NCBI GenBank assembly: GCA_050084985.1
Contig: JBITNC010000002.1
Coordinates: 21,824,001-21,888,000, forward strand
Source of the DNA: Nageia nagi
Lineage: Eukaryota > Pinophyta
DNA length: 64,000 nt
Direction: 5' to 3'
A model generated the notes under the pieces. The model was not told where the DNA came from. It did not search any database and saw only the letters and a program-made list of their open reading frames with translations. Of this stretch, positions 1 to 11,138 are shown one piece after another. Position 1 is the stretch's first letter. Every line of letters starts with the position of its first letter. The position numbers and the translations under genes are program-made.

Positions 1-189
1 GGAAGTTTGGGCAAGTTTACCATCCTGGCACTGCCACTGTAATCAAGGGGAAGGGCGATGATGTTGCCTCGATCTTCAATGCTTCGGATGCTTGGGAAGT
101 GGAGGGACCTTACTAATTGAGCATGGGGCATTACCCTAATGGTTGAGAAGCTCTTGAAGGTGCTTCACCTCCAACGTGACCTTGTTGAC
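1..189. other. Unassigned, GC-richer left edge
   Basis: This stretch is visibly richer in G and C than the AT-rich DNA that follows. One plus-strand frame stays open from the edge to a TAA at 114-116, reading ...GQVYHPGTATVIKGKGDD..., which I do not recognise. It may be a truncated host exon, another element, or the 3' end of the LINE that occupies the minus strand from about 190 onward. No start codon, splice site or domain decides between these. Confidence 0.3.
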
Positions 190-636
190 CTAGTCATTAA
201 TCTGGAACCAAAAATCATGAAAAACAATGAGCTTGTCAACTAATGAGAAGTCCACCATTTGAAGTTTCCTTGAAAAACAACAACATTTTGTTCTTTTCAA
301 ATATGAAACAAAATTCTAATTCTGAACATATTCAAAAAGTCCTCAAGCACTTCAGAGAAATTAGGAGGATCTCCTAAGAGATTATGAAGCCACATTAATG
401 GCTACTTAAGGTAAGGGTAAAAAAAGGATTCCATCGAAGACCAAGCCTTTTGAGATTTATTATAATGCCAAAATATGTGCATGATAGTCTCTTTTGAGTT
501 ACAAAATGGACACAGAGGATTGTCCACACCCATATGCTTCAATCTATGACCCATAGGGATACCTTGCAAAATTAAGCTCCAAACAAAGAATGATTGATTG
601 GGTTCGACATATTTGGCCCATGGTATTTTAAATAAT
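190..636 (-). pseudogene. LINE fragment A: C-terminal zf-RVT region
   Basis: Read on the minus strand, this piece encodes the zinc-binding region that follows reverse transcriptase in plant L1-type LINEs. The run WAKYVEPNQSFFVWSLILQG is followed by GIPMGHRLKHMGVDNPLCPFC and a downstream H..W...C-like region, matching the zf-RVT layout. Further left comes a degraded HI-stop-KEQNVVVF segment, like the WKERNxxxF block at LINE C-termini. Stops interrupt the frame, so it is a dead copy. It is collinear with the LINE RT piece that ends at 8,680, and Copia C1 lies between the two. The true 3' end and any poly-A tail are not clear. Confidence 0.75.
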
Positions 637-1119
637 TGAAGGAATACACATTAACAATATAATTTTTAAATAACCAAGATCTTTTGAAAGCTCACAAACA
701 CAACTAACAAATTCACAAAGTAACACAAGATGTAAGTGGTTCCTTCAACTAGGAGTACATCCACTAACTAGATCTTTACTTAATCACAAATACAACTCTC
801 TTACAAACCTCTTAATCTTTATTCCTAAGCACTATTTTATAGTATAACTTTACTCCACCAATTGGTATATGATCCAAAGAGGGAGCCTTTTATTTTAGGC
901 CAAAATTCCTTTTTAGATCACCCTTTTACCTAATGTACAAAAGCATGGCATGCACATCTGTTTACCCAAGGGGCATGCTCATGACATGGAGTGTAGGACA
1001 AGTTACATTATCATATTGACTTAAATACTTAAGATATCAAATGATACTCTTAAGTATTAGTGAACTTACATAGAAGATTATTACATAACCTTTACAATAA
1101 TGCATTATACATTCCAACA
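637..1119 (-). repeat. 3' LTR of Copia C1
   Basis: The right end reads ATTCCAACA, the reverse complement of an LTR starting TGTTGGAAT. It is followed at 1120-1131 by CTCCCCCTTAAT, whose complement ATTAAGGGGGAG is a standard polypurine tract. From about 720 to 1119 it aligns with 8281-8679 with scattered substitutions. Its first ~84 bases (637-720) have no visible counterpart in the other LTR. Confidence 0.85.
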
Positions 1120-1844
1120 CTCCCCCTTAATGCAATATTGGAATAGAGCGAATAAGAGAGAAGAAGAAAAGAAAGTAAGAGAGTTCTCCTTCAAATAGAT
1201 ACAACTAAAGATGAGAATTTTTTACATATTTGTGAAGTAAGCAAGTTCTAGTTTGAGACTCACAACTTTACCAAATACAATCATTAACCACAATTAGTTT
1301 CAATATTCATGAAGTAGTCATCCAACTGGAAGTCATGAAGAGTCTCCAAGAGCCTACATACCCAAAGTAAATAACCTGCAATCTCAAAGGAACTTGTAGT
1401 TCATAAGCAGCTCAAATAACAAGATTAGTTAGATGCAACATATTCATATCAACAAGGATAGATAAATCACACAAATGCCATCATGAACTAATCAATGGTG
1501 CACTATAAGTCATAGCAAAGATGCTAAGCCAAAACTTATAGTCACCTACTATATATAAAACATGTGTTGATTATCATTACAAAATAGAGCATGCACATAT
1601 GAGTTCCTCACATATGGATAACTAAATAGTGCCAAAATACACATAAGAGTTCCTCACACATGGATAACTGAATAGTGCTAGATTGGCCAATCTTTTTGCT
1701 TTTTTTTTTTTAATTTGTACAAGTTCTTCACACAGACCAATTTTACCATAAAGGTGTACAACAAAAATCAACACTATATAGCACAAAATCCTCTTAGGGG
1801 TGATGTCATCACAAACATGAATTCAATATAGAAATTCAAACTTC

Positions 1845-2600
1845 ACTCTCCTTTGAAGATAACTTCATCAACCCAATAACATCCCTAAGCTTACAGAACT
1901 AAGCTTTCGAGAGGGGCTTGGTGAACAAATCAACGGAGTTTAAAGTGGATGGATAATACTCTAGGTGTATGATGCTATCAAGAACCTTCTCCTTGACAAA
2001 ATGTGCTTCGATTTTCACATGTTTTATTCTCTAATGAAACACAAGATTCTTAGCCAAAGAGATCGTCGATTAATTGTTTGAACAAATCAAAGATGAGCCA
2101 CCTTGCTCATACCAAATTTCTTTTAGAAGATGCTTTTGCCAAATGGCTTCCTAGGCTATAATAGACATGGCATGGTATTTGACTTCTATGGTGGAAAGAG
2201 AAATAGTGGGTTGCTTCTTGGAAGCCCAAGAGACAACACCTGAACCAATGCTAAACACATATATAGAGGTTGATTTTCTATCATCTTTATCTCTCCCATA
2301 GTCAAAATCTGAGAATTTAAAGAGAACAAATGAGGGTAACTTAGAATACTTGATAGTAAGATCCTTAATCCCTACTATATACCTCAAAATTTGCTTAACA
2401 GCATTAATGTGCTCAAAATATGGTTTCTGCATGAATCATGCCATCATATTCACTACAAAGGTAATATCTGGCCTAAAAAGAGTCAAATATAGAATACTAC
2501 CAAATAATTACTTGTAAGTGATAGCATCAGCTAACTGAGAGTTGGAGCTCATAGAAATAGTGATTTCAGGAGAAACTGAGATTATAGCACATATACACTC
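1845..2600 (-). pseudogene. Copia C1 RNase H and pol C-terminus
   Basis: This is the end of the C1 pol frame. At 2151-2432 the minus strand shows the Copia RNase H block: SDFDYGRDKDDRKSTSIYVF, then VVSWASKKQPTISLST and a degraded EAEYHAM-like EVKYHAM. Farther left, in the same frame with stops, are KHVKIEAHFVKEKV and a final LRDVIGLMKLSSKESEV, the usual C-terminal order of Copia pol (H-K-H-I-x-x-x-x-H-F). Single-base substitutions have created internal stops. No intact product is possible. Confidence 0.85.
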
Positions 2601-3290
2601 CTCCATTTCAAACTTCTATAAGATATCTGAAATATACTTAGTTTGATTAAGATAAGTACAATCCTTGTATTGATACATTTGCATTCTAAGATAGTAGTGT
2701 AAGAGATCAAGATCAATAATTTCAAACGTTGCCTTAAGTTTAGATATACACTCTTGAATGATTTCATCATTGTTCTCAATAATTAAAAGATCATCCACAT
2801 AAAGGAGAATCAAGACCATATCTTTTTCTTAATTGAGAACATATAAATTAGAGTCTAAAAAACACTTAGAAAAACTAATGTCTGCAAAATACCTTAAAAT
2901 CTTCTTATACCAAGCTCTAAGTGCTTTCTTAAGTCCATATAATGACTTCTTTAGCTTGCACACAAAAGACTCTTTACCTTCCATAATAAACCCTTCTGAT
3001 TGATTCATGAAGATTTTCACATCTAAGTCACCATTAAGGAATGCACTCTTGATGTCAAATTGAAAAACTTTGCATCTTTGAACTGCAGAAAGAGCAAAGA
3101 TAATTCTTACAGTAATCATCTTTGTTACGAAAGCAAAGGTTTTCTCATAATCTACATTGTATTTTTGAGCAAAACCTTTCGCTATTAACCTTACCTTATA
3201 TTTCTCAATATCTCCAACAGAATTGAATTTGACCTTGTAAATCCACTTATTACCAATCACATTCTTTTCATTGAAATAAAGAATCAAATC
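2600..3290 (-). pseudogene. Copia C1 reverse transcriptase
   Basis: This is the Copia RVT_2 domain in two frames on the minus strand. The upstream part (2829-3287) has NKWIYKVKFNSVGDIEKYK, AKGFAQKYNVDYEKTF and FQFDIKSAFLNGDLD, which are the fingers and palm with the first catalytic aspartate. The next part (2616-2819) has LLYVDDLLII, which retains the YVDD active site. A stop between the two parts breaks the frame. RT converts the element RNA to cDNA inside virus-like particles, but this copy cannot do so. Degraded text just left of it (AIISVSPEITIS...FRPDITFVVNMM) is the RT-RNase H connection. Confidence 0.88.
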
Positions 3291-4800
3291 TCAAGTTTTA
3301 TTTTTCATAAGCGCCTCATACTCCACTTTCATGGCTTCCATCCAACACTCATGCTTAGAAGCTTCTTTGAAGGTTGAGGGCTCATGCTTATTTTCAATCT
3401 TGGCAAATAAGGATTTGTTCAAGGTTATGCTTTTTGTTACCTTTTATGGTGGAGAATTTTATTCTTGAGGTGATTTATCTACATCAATATCTAACTAACT
3501 AGGTGCAACTAAAGAGTCCTTTAGATCATCAACATCCTCATTAGAAGCAAATTCTTCAGAAAGTTCATTGAACTTTCTATCCTTTGAAACAAACACGACT
3601 TTATAGGATGGAGAGTAGAGCTTGTAGCCTCTATGCTAACTATCATAACTCACAAAAATGTATTTTCCAACTCTTTTATCTAATTTTTTTCTTTTCTCAA
3701 AAATAATGTAGGAGAATGCTTCACAACCAAACACCCTAAGGTGAGAAATGTTAGGTCTTCATTCTAACCATGCCTCAAAAGGAGTTTTACCTTGAACGAC
3801 TTTTGTGGGACACTTATTCAAGGTGTAAATAGTAGTACTCGCAGCTTCACCCCATAAGAAACTAGGAAGATTACCTAGCATGCATCTGGTCATCTCTATA
3901 AATATCCTATTTTTTCTTTTGACAACACCATTCTGTTGAGGAGTGTGAAGAATCATAAATTACCTTTTGATTTCATACTTAGCATAATAGTCATTGAATT
4001 CATTGTTGTTATATTTTTCCCCATTACTGATCTCAAGAACTTGATTTTAAGGTTAGTTTAATTTTCAACTAAGGCTTTAAAATTCTTGAAACTCTCAAAG
4101 GTTTGATCCTTGTGCTCAAGTAGATACCCAAAGGTCATCCTACTAAATTTATCAATGAAGGTTAAGACATAAGATGCTCCCCCAAGGGACTTAGTCTGAA
4201 ATAAACCCATCAAATTTGAATGCACAAATTGAAGAGGTTGAGATGCTCTTGTTATTTTATCTTTTTCAAACTTTTATCTATGCATCTTGCCAAGAATGCA
4301 CTTCTCGTATAGACCAATCAAAGAAAAAATTGAATGCAAACCTTCCATAAGTTCTTAGTCTTTCATAACTTGAATACTCTTATGGTTAAGGTGCCTTAAA
4401 TGTTGGTGCCAAAGATTGCATTTAAAATACATATTTGCAACAAGATACATCTTTGTTGGAACTTGATCTACAATGTAGAGATCATCTTTTACTAACCCTT
4501 TAACCATCATGGTAGGTCCTTTCTTAATGCACCAGGATTGAGAGTCGAACTCAAAAAAGTACCTTTTCCTAACAACTTGGATCAAGGAGAGAAGGTTCAT
4601 CCTAAGCTTAGAAACATAGAGCATATTTTCAAAAACTTTTCTATTAATCAACACACTTCCAATGCCTTAGACTTTAAGAATAGAGTTATTACCTATCACA
4701 ACTGCATCTTTTCTATACTTGTGAAAGTTCTCAAACTTATCTTTTTCAAAGCATAGGTGATTAGTGTAACCAGAGTCAACAATCCAATCACATAAAAAAA
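3290..4800 (-). pseudogene. Copia C1 protease, GAG-pre-integrase and integrase
   Basis: From right to left on the minus strand there is a protease-like WIVDSGYTNHLCF (D-S-G, about 4,750-4,780). Next comes the GAG-pre-integrase block NLWHQHLRHLNHKSIQV at about 4,360-4,430, carrying the H..H of the zinc-binding HHCC. Then CEKCILGKMHR, an integrase core with VLTFIDKFSRMTF, and HTPQQNGVVKRKNR at 3759-3956, where the catalytic glutamate of the usual NGVVERKNR is changed to lysine. The integrase C-terminal GYKLYSPSYKVVFVSKD lies near 3,600. Several stops are present. Integrase would insert the cDNA, and the E-to-K change alone would inactivate it. Confidence 0.85.
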
Positions 4801-5766
4801 TGCGAATCATGGAGTAGAGCACTATAGTAAAACCAACTTGAATATTTTTTTTCTTTTAAAGTTCTTTACATTTCCATTACCTTTGTTCTTTTCTTTTCTT
4901 TTTTTTTTTGTAGCAATCAACTTCTTTTTGACCTTGGATGCCACAATAGTTACAATTACCATCAAGCTTTTCTTTAAGATATAGATTGTTTACTTTGCTT
5001 TTTCCATCTTTTTACCTGAAGTGGTTATTGTTACTATTGTTCTTGTAGTTGTTGTTGCTATTGCCTCTTTTCTCAAACCTTTTGGAAAAAGAAGGATAAT
5101 ATTTATTTTAATGGTTGAAATTCTTCTTAAAAGTAGTTTTGGTTGCTTTAAGAGTAACGTTATTATCTTTAAAAGAAAAAATCAACACCTTGTTATTAAG
5201 GGTTTTTTCATGCTTCAAAAGGAGCCTAGAAAGGTTCTCAAGGGAGAAGACTTCTTCATCATCAAGCTTTGTTTCCATAACCATCACAAAGTTTTAAAAA
5301 TTTGAAGAAAAGCTTTGAAGAATGATGAAGACTATGAACTTATCATCGATCCAATTGCATCCATAAGTAACAAGTTGGATCTTTAGGTCAATAATTTTGT
5401 TTAAGTAGATAGCCACATTTTCATCTTCCCTTTGATGAGATTAAAGTAATTTTTGAAAAATTGTAAACCTTCTTGAAAATTTTAAACCAAGGTAAATTTG
5501 TTTAAGTTTATCCAAACTTCCTTTACCAAGGTTGAAGATGAAATCATCAGGAGCACATCATCTGAAACTACACAAAAGATCATGGAGGTTGCCAACTCAT
5601 TCTTCGTGTTGTAAACCTCTAGTGCCTTCTCATTTATAGGAGCAACAAGGTTCTTATTTATAGTTTATCAAAGTTTCTTTGCCTGTAATTAAACTCTAAT
5701 ATGTGGTTTCTAAATCCCAAAGTTGGAACCATCAAGAATATGTTTGGGTAAGAAGTTATCTTCCAT
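4800..5766 (-). pseudogene. Copia C1 gag
   Basis: The start is taken at the ATG complementary to 5764-5766, opening MEDNFLPKHILDGSNFGI followed by an in-frame stop where Copia gag normally reads W. UBN2-like capsid text (VSDDVLLMISSSTLVKEVW) follows. Near 4,915-4,965 there is a degraded zinc knuckle, CNYCGIQGQKEVDC, in which the CCHC histidine is Q. Several stops and frameshifts make this a pseudogene. Gag would form the virus-like particle. Confidence 0.75.
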
Positions 5767-8280
5767 TTGATACACAAGAATGTGAATAATAAGTATATGT
5801 TTCAAAAAATAATATCATGTTAAGCTTTAATCCAAGTAAAAAATACATGTTAATTTTAATACAAAAGACATGCATGATTTGTTTCACTAGTGCAAATGTT
5901 TTACAACTCAAATGATAACACATGTACCCAAATACATTTCTCATCTTAAAAATTGTAGATGTAAAGTGAAATTGTTGAGGTTTTGTTTTCTTGTCTAAAA
6001 TTAAGCCTTCACCTAGATATCCACACAAGAGGAGGCCAAGTACTACCAATCCTCAACCAGTTTGCCTTGGTTGGTATTATACTCTCACAAGAAGAAGTAC
6101 TACTATTTTTCAAGGTTATGACGTATATTGGATTGGCTAAATTATTAATCTATATTAGGTTTCAAGTTATCCTCCTAAGTTATCAGGATAATCTCTGAAT
6201 GTATGTGCAAACATGTGGTATCACTACATACATGCCTATCCACCTATTGGAGTTATGTTTAGACCAACAGAGGACTTAGAGGCAATTGAGAAGTATGAAT
6301 TTTTCACCATTTGGATCATCGAACTTAAAGGCTCCAGTCCACCTGTCCTCACCTCATGGCTCTCTAAACAAGTCATATTGTGGAATGTATATGCAAATGT
6401 GTTTATTTTAAGGGGTTTCTCATATCAATGTTTACATTTTTTGGTTACATAAGTAAATAAATCAAAGTGGAAAACACAAAGTAAAAGAGCATAAGTAAAA
6501 TATCCATTCAAAATTTGAAACTTAAGTGTCCAATGGGGTTTGTTTACTAACCCCTAAAGGACATATTTATAACATTCTTTATTTTGGACAAATCCATTCC
6601 AAGCTTTGCATAAGGAAATAAAATTAAGGAATCATCAACAAATATCATAACTTAAAAAAATTTAAGTAATAAGCATGCATCATTCTCATAGCTTAAAACT
6701 TTTTAAGTAAGCATGCATCATTCCAAAAAATTAAGTGATAAGTATGCATCATTAAAAAAAGGAGATAAGCATGCATCATTTAACTTTAAAAAATTAAGTA
6801 AAATATCCATAAAGTTGATAAACATGCATGCTAAGCATAAAGGATAAAAAATTTAAGTAAACAATCTCCTAAATATTTCCTACTTAAAGATTAAATCTCT
6901 AAGGAAGATGCTTTCAACAATAAATACTAAGATAAAAAAAATTACCTTAGAACTTTTAACTAAGAGGAAAAAAATTCCTCTTAAAAAATTCCACTAAAAG
7001 ATTAGCCTCCTCTTTTGCATTTAAGTACTAATAGAAATTACTCATTTCAATACTTTCAAAGACATTGCCCTTTCTTTAAAAAAAAAAAAAAAAATTCTTA
7101 AGAGAAAGTAACTAGGAATAATGAGGAAGCATTAAATATGATCATAAAATCCTCCATTTAAATAATGTAATCATCATTAACCTGAAATTTTTAATGAGGA
7201 ACATAAATTGGAAAGGAGGAAAACATGTACTCTAGGGGAAAGTAATTAAAGTTTTATCATAATTTCTGCAAAGACTTAAATGATAGGAAAAACTATACTT
7301 TACTTCCCACTTAAGCAATTAATTTGATAGGTGAAGCCCATACTCTACCAAAAAACATTCCATGCAAAAGGTAAGAAAGCAATAAATAACCATAAGAGGG
7401 TAGCCAAATAATCTTGGATAAAGAAGATCAATGCGTAGAGATAGGTCTGCACAAGGAGAGGTCATAGTTGGTGATAAGGGAGGAGAGGTGGTCATTGCTC
7501 ATACGAGAGAAGCAATATAGAGAAGTCAATGATTGAATTTGAACTTAGAAAGGGGGTGCATTCATGATGAATTGGTGAACTAAAGTGCAAAGACATCAAA
7601 CCTCACAAATAAAATTGATAGGAAATCCATTTACTTAAGACACATTTAGAGGATACAAAATAGAGAAGCCATAAGGGCCACAAGGGAAATGGAGGAAAAA
7701 ATACAATAGATATGCCATGAGGGCCAAAAAAAAGGGTGAGAGGGACATGTAAAACACTCCCACTAAGTTTGTTAGGAGAGAACAATGCAAAAGAAGCAAG
7801 GTCATGAAGGAGTCACACCTAGAAGATTAATCGCAAGGAGAAGCTAGCCTAGCTACAAGGAGAAGCCAGAGATGGCCATGAGATAGAGAGAAAGTGGTTA
7901 AGAAGGTTGCAAGTGGTGTGAGGGATGCACAGGAGACTAACCCTTCTAGCCATGTAAAAAAGTGCAAACAAAAAGGTTGCTCGATGGTTGGTAGAGATGG
8001 GGGGTTTGGTCAGTTAGTGGCTGGTTGAATTCCCCCTTTGAAACATTAGAAGAAACAACAAAAATTTGATTTCAAAAATATATATATATATAAGGGATTT
8101 TGAAATATTTCAAAAAAAATAGTTTTATTTATTTATATAAACTCTCTCCTTGTTTTATTGTAATGCTAACATAGTAACAATGTGTAGTAAGAAAAATAAT
8201 AACTTTTATTATATTTCACACTACAATTTTGTAATAGGAAACATACTATTATTATTTAAGCAAAAAATTGCATTTAAAAT
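5767..8280. other. 2.5-kb AT-rich non-coding stretch between C1 gag and its 5' LTR
   Basis: No domain is recognisable in any frame. The stretch holds short direct repeats (6,645-6,835), an A17 run near 7,077-7,094, a purine-rich part (about 7,430-7,960) and a short TA microsatellite (8,078-8,092). A Copia leader is usually only about a hundred to a few hundred bases long, and a primer-binding site complementary to initiator tRNA-Met should sit by the LTR; none is visible. The stretch may be a foreign insertion with lost ends. A plus-strand open frame at 6,213-6,452 resembles nothing I know. Confidence 0.5.
6645..6835. repeat. Short direct repeats with AAGCATGCATCATT core
   Basis: The 14-base core AAGCATGCATCATT, or a one-base variant, occurs four times at roughly 40-50-base spacing. 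The copies are separated by AT-rich linkers containing TTAAGTAA, and a partial AACATGCATGCTAAGCAT copy follows. ATGCAT is self-complementary, so each unit carries a small palindrome. Confidence 0.7.
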
Positions 8281-8679
8281 AACACAAGATGTAAGTGGTT
8301 CCTCAAACTAGGAGTACATCCACTAACTAGATCTCTTCTTCTTAACAAATATGAACTCTTACAATCCTCCTACACTTTTCTCCTAAACACTATCCTATTG
8401 CATAAATTTACTCCACAAATTGGTGTATGATCACAAATATGGGGCCTTCTATTTATAGGCCAAAATCCCTTTTTGGATCTCCCTTTTATCTAAAGTACAA
8501 AAGCATGACATGCACATCCTTTTACCCAAGGGGCATGCACATGACATGGAGTATAGGACAAGTTACATTATCATATTCACTTAAATATTTAAGGTATCAA
8601 ATGATACCCTTAAGTATTAATGAATTTACATAAAAGATTATTACATAACCTTTACAATAATGCATTATACATTCTAACA
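8281..8679 (-). repeat. 5' LTR of Copia C1, truncated
   Basis: This matches 720-1119, sharing GATGTAAGTGGTTCCT, GGAGTACATCCACTAACTAG and CAATAATGCATTATACATTC. It ends ATTCTAACA, so the element strand begins TGTTAGAAT. Similarity stops at about 8281, and roughly 84 bases of the LTR's downstream (U5) end are missing or replaced. Confidence 0.8.
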
Positions 8680-9780
8680 AAATCAAGACCTCCAAGTATC
8701 ATTAGAGGAAAAGAGATCCCAATGTTCATTGAGCTTGGGGACCATGGGTATGTTGGGTGAAATCCAACTATAGCCATGCTTGACTGAGTAAGAAGAAAGT
8801 GGGACACCCTTAAACCATTTCCATTATGTCCAACAAGGGCATTGTGAATTTTGTCCCAGCTTGGGCTAAAGAGAGAAAGGCATGCAATTAAGAACAATGT
8901 CATAGGTATATTTATCCTCATGCTTCAATGCACATCTTTGCTTAAATAAATCCCAAATAATCTAGATCTTGGAAGCTTGGATATAGAAGTCTTGAATAGA
9001 ATAAATGTCATTTTTTGGAAAAATGTTTAGCCCAAATCCATTATATGCTAGCCAGAGGCATATTCTAAAACTTGATAGCTGGAGACCATAAAACATTAAA
9101 GTGAAGAAGGGAAAATCCTTTGCATCTACCACCTCCTTTCCAAGTAAGCCATGGTTTGACAATCTCCCATGCTTTTCAAATGTTTTTACAAACAAAAGAA
9201 CCAACCATTTTGATCAAAATAAGGGCCACAATGAGGAAGGGAAGGTTCATATTTTTCTAGTCTTTTTTACCTAAAGGAAGCCCTTTGGAAATAATATAGT
9301 GCCTAAGAAGGACTTTCCAAGCTTTAGGGCCTTGAAGTACTTTGATAGTCCATTTAGCACTCAATGCAGTGCCTTGTCATTGGTAGTCAAAAATTCCCAT
9401 ACCACTAGAATACTTGGGTAGGCAACAAAACTCCCATGAAACTCTATGAAATTATTTCTTCTTCTTGGTGTTGGCCCATATGAAGTCTTTGAGAAGCTTT
9501 TCTAACTTCTTATAGCAAGCTTGGGAAGGGACCCCACATGATGAGTAATAAATATGAGAAGACTAGAAATTTTGAATAAATTTGAAATTTTCCTGCAAGT
9601 AAGAGCTTTTTGGATATCCATTATGTCAAATTTTTCTCAACTCTTTGAAATACATAGTTCCATAATTGAGTCAGGGTGGTTTGGAAAGCAAAGGGAATAC
9701 CCAAAAATTTAAACATTTATCTAGGTTAGATCTATTTCCATCAAAATGGAAGGTGCCAATTAGGGATGTCTAATATGGAT
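8680..9780 (-). pseudogene. LINE fragment B: region between RT and zf-RVT
   Basis: Continuing downstream of the LINE RT on the minus strand, a stop-rich frame shows KKLEKLLKDFIW, GMGIFDYQ (the GGLGI block of plant LINEs, near 9,400) and TALSAKWTIKVLQGPKAWK. After further frameshifts it runs to PLMILGGLDF at the C1 junction (8,680). The RT-distal connecting region normally leads to the zf-RVT domain, and that domain is found on the far side of C1 at 430-600. The LINE therefore continues across the Copia insertion. Confidence 0.7.
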
Positions 9781-10690
9781 TATCGATAGATGAAGGGTTT
9801 CTTCCATTGAATGATATACCTCAAAGCTTTGTAGAAAGTGTCCAAAAAAGAAAAGGTTTGAATGATTGAATTCTCATCCTCTCTCAGGGTGAGAAAGGAA
9901 TCATCTGCAAAGTGGTCATTAATTAATTGACCTTGGTTCCCAGGTAGAGCAATTCCATGAACTAGCCCTTGAGAAGCTTTGTTGGCAAGTAAGTAACCAA
10001 AAGCTTCATTCCTTAACACATAAAAAGAGGGGGCCAAGGGGAAGCCTTGCTTTAGCAATCTATAAATCCCTATGGTATTAGTTTGCATACCATCTAAAGT
10101 AATGACAACTGAAGCAATGAAGGTAGGGCTAAATCCAATGGCATGGAGCATTGCAAGAATAAAGTTCCACCAAGTTTGTCATATGCTTTTTCAAAGTCAA
10201 TTTTAAAGAATATGGTGCTTTGTTGAGAAGCATAGACCCATTCCATTCCTTCCCAGATTGCAATAAAATTTTTAAGAATATATATTCTTTGAATGAATCC
10301 TATTTATTTTGGATGAACAATTTGGGAGACAAGAGGCCTAATTTTTGAAGTTAAGTCCTTAGCTATAATTTTATATCTAACATTGAGTAGAGTGATTAGT
10401 ATCCAACTGGTAATAAGCTCAAGGTTTCTTGACTTGAGAATGAGCTTAATATTGCCTTTATTGATAATAAATCTTAAAGAGCCTATTAAAAGAGCTTCTT
10501 TATAGACACATATAAGATCATGATTGACCACATCCCATAGTTCTTTATATAACTCACATGGTAGCTATCTAATCAAAGAAATTTCTCATTTTCCATACAA
10601 GAAAGAGTTACTTTAAGATCTTGAATTGAGAGGGCACAATCACACTCCTCTTTCTAAGAAAGTGAGAGTTTATTCAAAACCATACTATGA
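9780..10690 (-). pseudogene. LINE fragment B: reverse transcriptase
   Basis: This is a non-LTR RT (RVT_1) on the minus strand. In order it shows ALSIQDLKVTLSCMENEKF with EFYKELWD-like text, VNHDLICVYKEALLIG, ITSWILITLLNVRYKIIAK (usually S-W-R-P-I-x-L-L-N), LTSKIRPLVSQIVHPKQ, a FKIDFEKAYDK catalytic block, GIYRLLKQGFPLAPSFYVL, and INDHFADDSFL, where the usual YADD is FADD. The open stretches at 10,304-10,531 and 9,780-10,151 belong to it. Stops and frameshifts separate the blocks. The enzyme would perform target-primed reverse transcription. It belongs with the endonuclease at 22,938-23,800, from which Tat Gypsy G separates it. Confidence 0.88.
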
Positions 10691-11138
10691 CATTTAGCCA
10701 TAACATTTTACCTTTCCAAGGTGAAATCTTATTAAGCAAAAACTTATTGGTAGTGCTTGAAAAAGGCATTGGCTATGCTAGGATATCAGTTTACTCTAAT
10801 ATTTTGAAAGAATTCTTTGGTAATTCTATCACCAATTCAAAGCCAATGGAGTCAGGATTGAACCTAGGCACCTTTGGCTTCATACAATTCCACTTTTCTA
10901 AACTCATGGTGAACTGCAACATGTTGTAGGGGAATGCTCCAAGGATTAGCTTCAAGTTGGATAAAGGTACGAGTAAAATCATATTTAAGGGCATTACTAG
11001 AATGCTTACAAATATGTACAATCTTGACTCCCAACACTCTCAAAATAATGGTGGTTTTGAGGATAACATCATTCCACCACTCAATGTAGCCTCTATTCCT
11101 AAAGGGTAAAGGTACCAAATTTCAAACTCAACAAATAT
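10691..11138 (-). pseudogene. LINE fragment B: linker between endonuclease and RT
   Basis: Minus-strand frames show a region with GYIEWWNDV, then KHSSNALKYDFTRTFIQLEA and ...ELPKNSFKILE. In plant LINEs the part between the endonuclease and RT has an FRFE..W.....WW block followed by a coiled linker, and position and orientation fit that here. An alternative is a DUF4283-like ORF1 piece. The last five bases, AATAT (11,134-11,138), are the left target duplication of Gypsy G. Confidence 0.5.

Larger units (their letters stand above)
637..8679 (-). mobile_element. Copia element C1, nested in the LINE
   Basis: This Ty1/Copia retrotransposon lies on the minus strand with the Copia domain order gag, protease, integrase, RT, RNase H. 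Its 3' LTR is at 637-1119 and its 5' LTR ends at 8679. Both outer junctions enter the same minus-strand LINE, so C1 inserted into that LINE. The LTRs begin TGTTGGAATG / TGTTAGAATG on the element strand, and a polypurine tract abuts the 3' LTR. I could not find a clean 5-bp target duplication. The 5' LTR matches its partner only from about 8281 onward, no primer-binding site is visible, and gag is 2.5 kb from the LTR, so the 5' end has been rearranged. Confidence 0.88.

Noticed and set aside
6213-6452. Plus-strand open frame of 79 codons within the C1 leader
   Set aside because: No recognisable domain and no codon-use signal; treated as a chance open frame.
8078-8092. TA microsatellite
   Set aside because: Too short to carry meaning beyond AT-rich background.
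637-8684. Target-site duplication of Copia C1 (AAAT words at both ends)
   Set aside because: The adjoining five bases (ATAAT and AAATC) do not match, so no duplication is claimed.
10691-11138. Interpretation as a DUF4283 ORF1 with CCHC knuckle
   Set aside because: A better DUF4283 candidate lies upstream of the endonuclease (23,801-24,850), and position between endonuclease and RT fits a linker.
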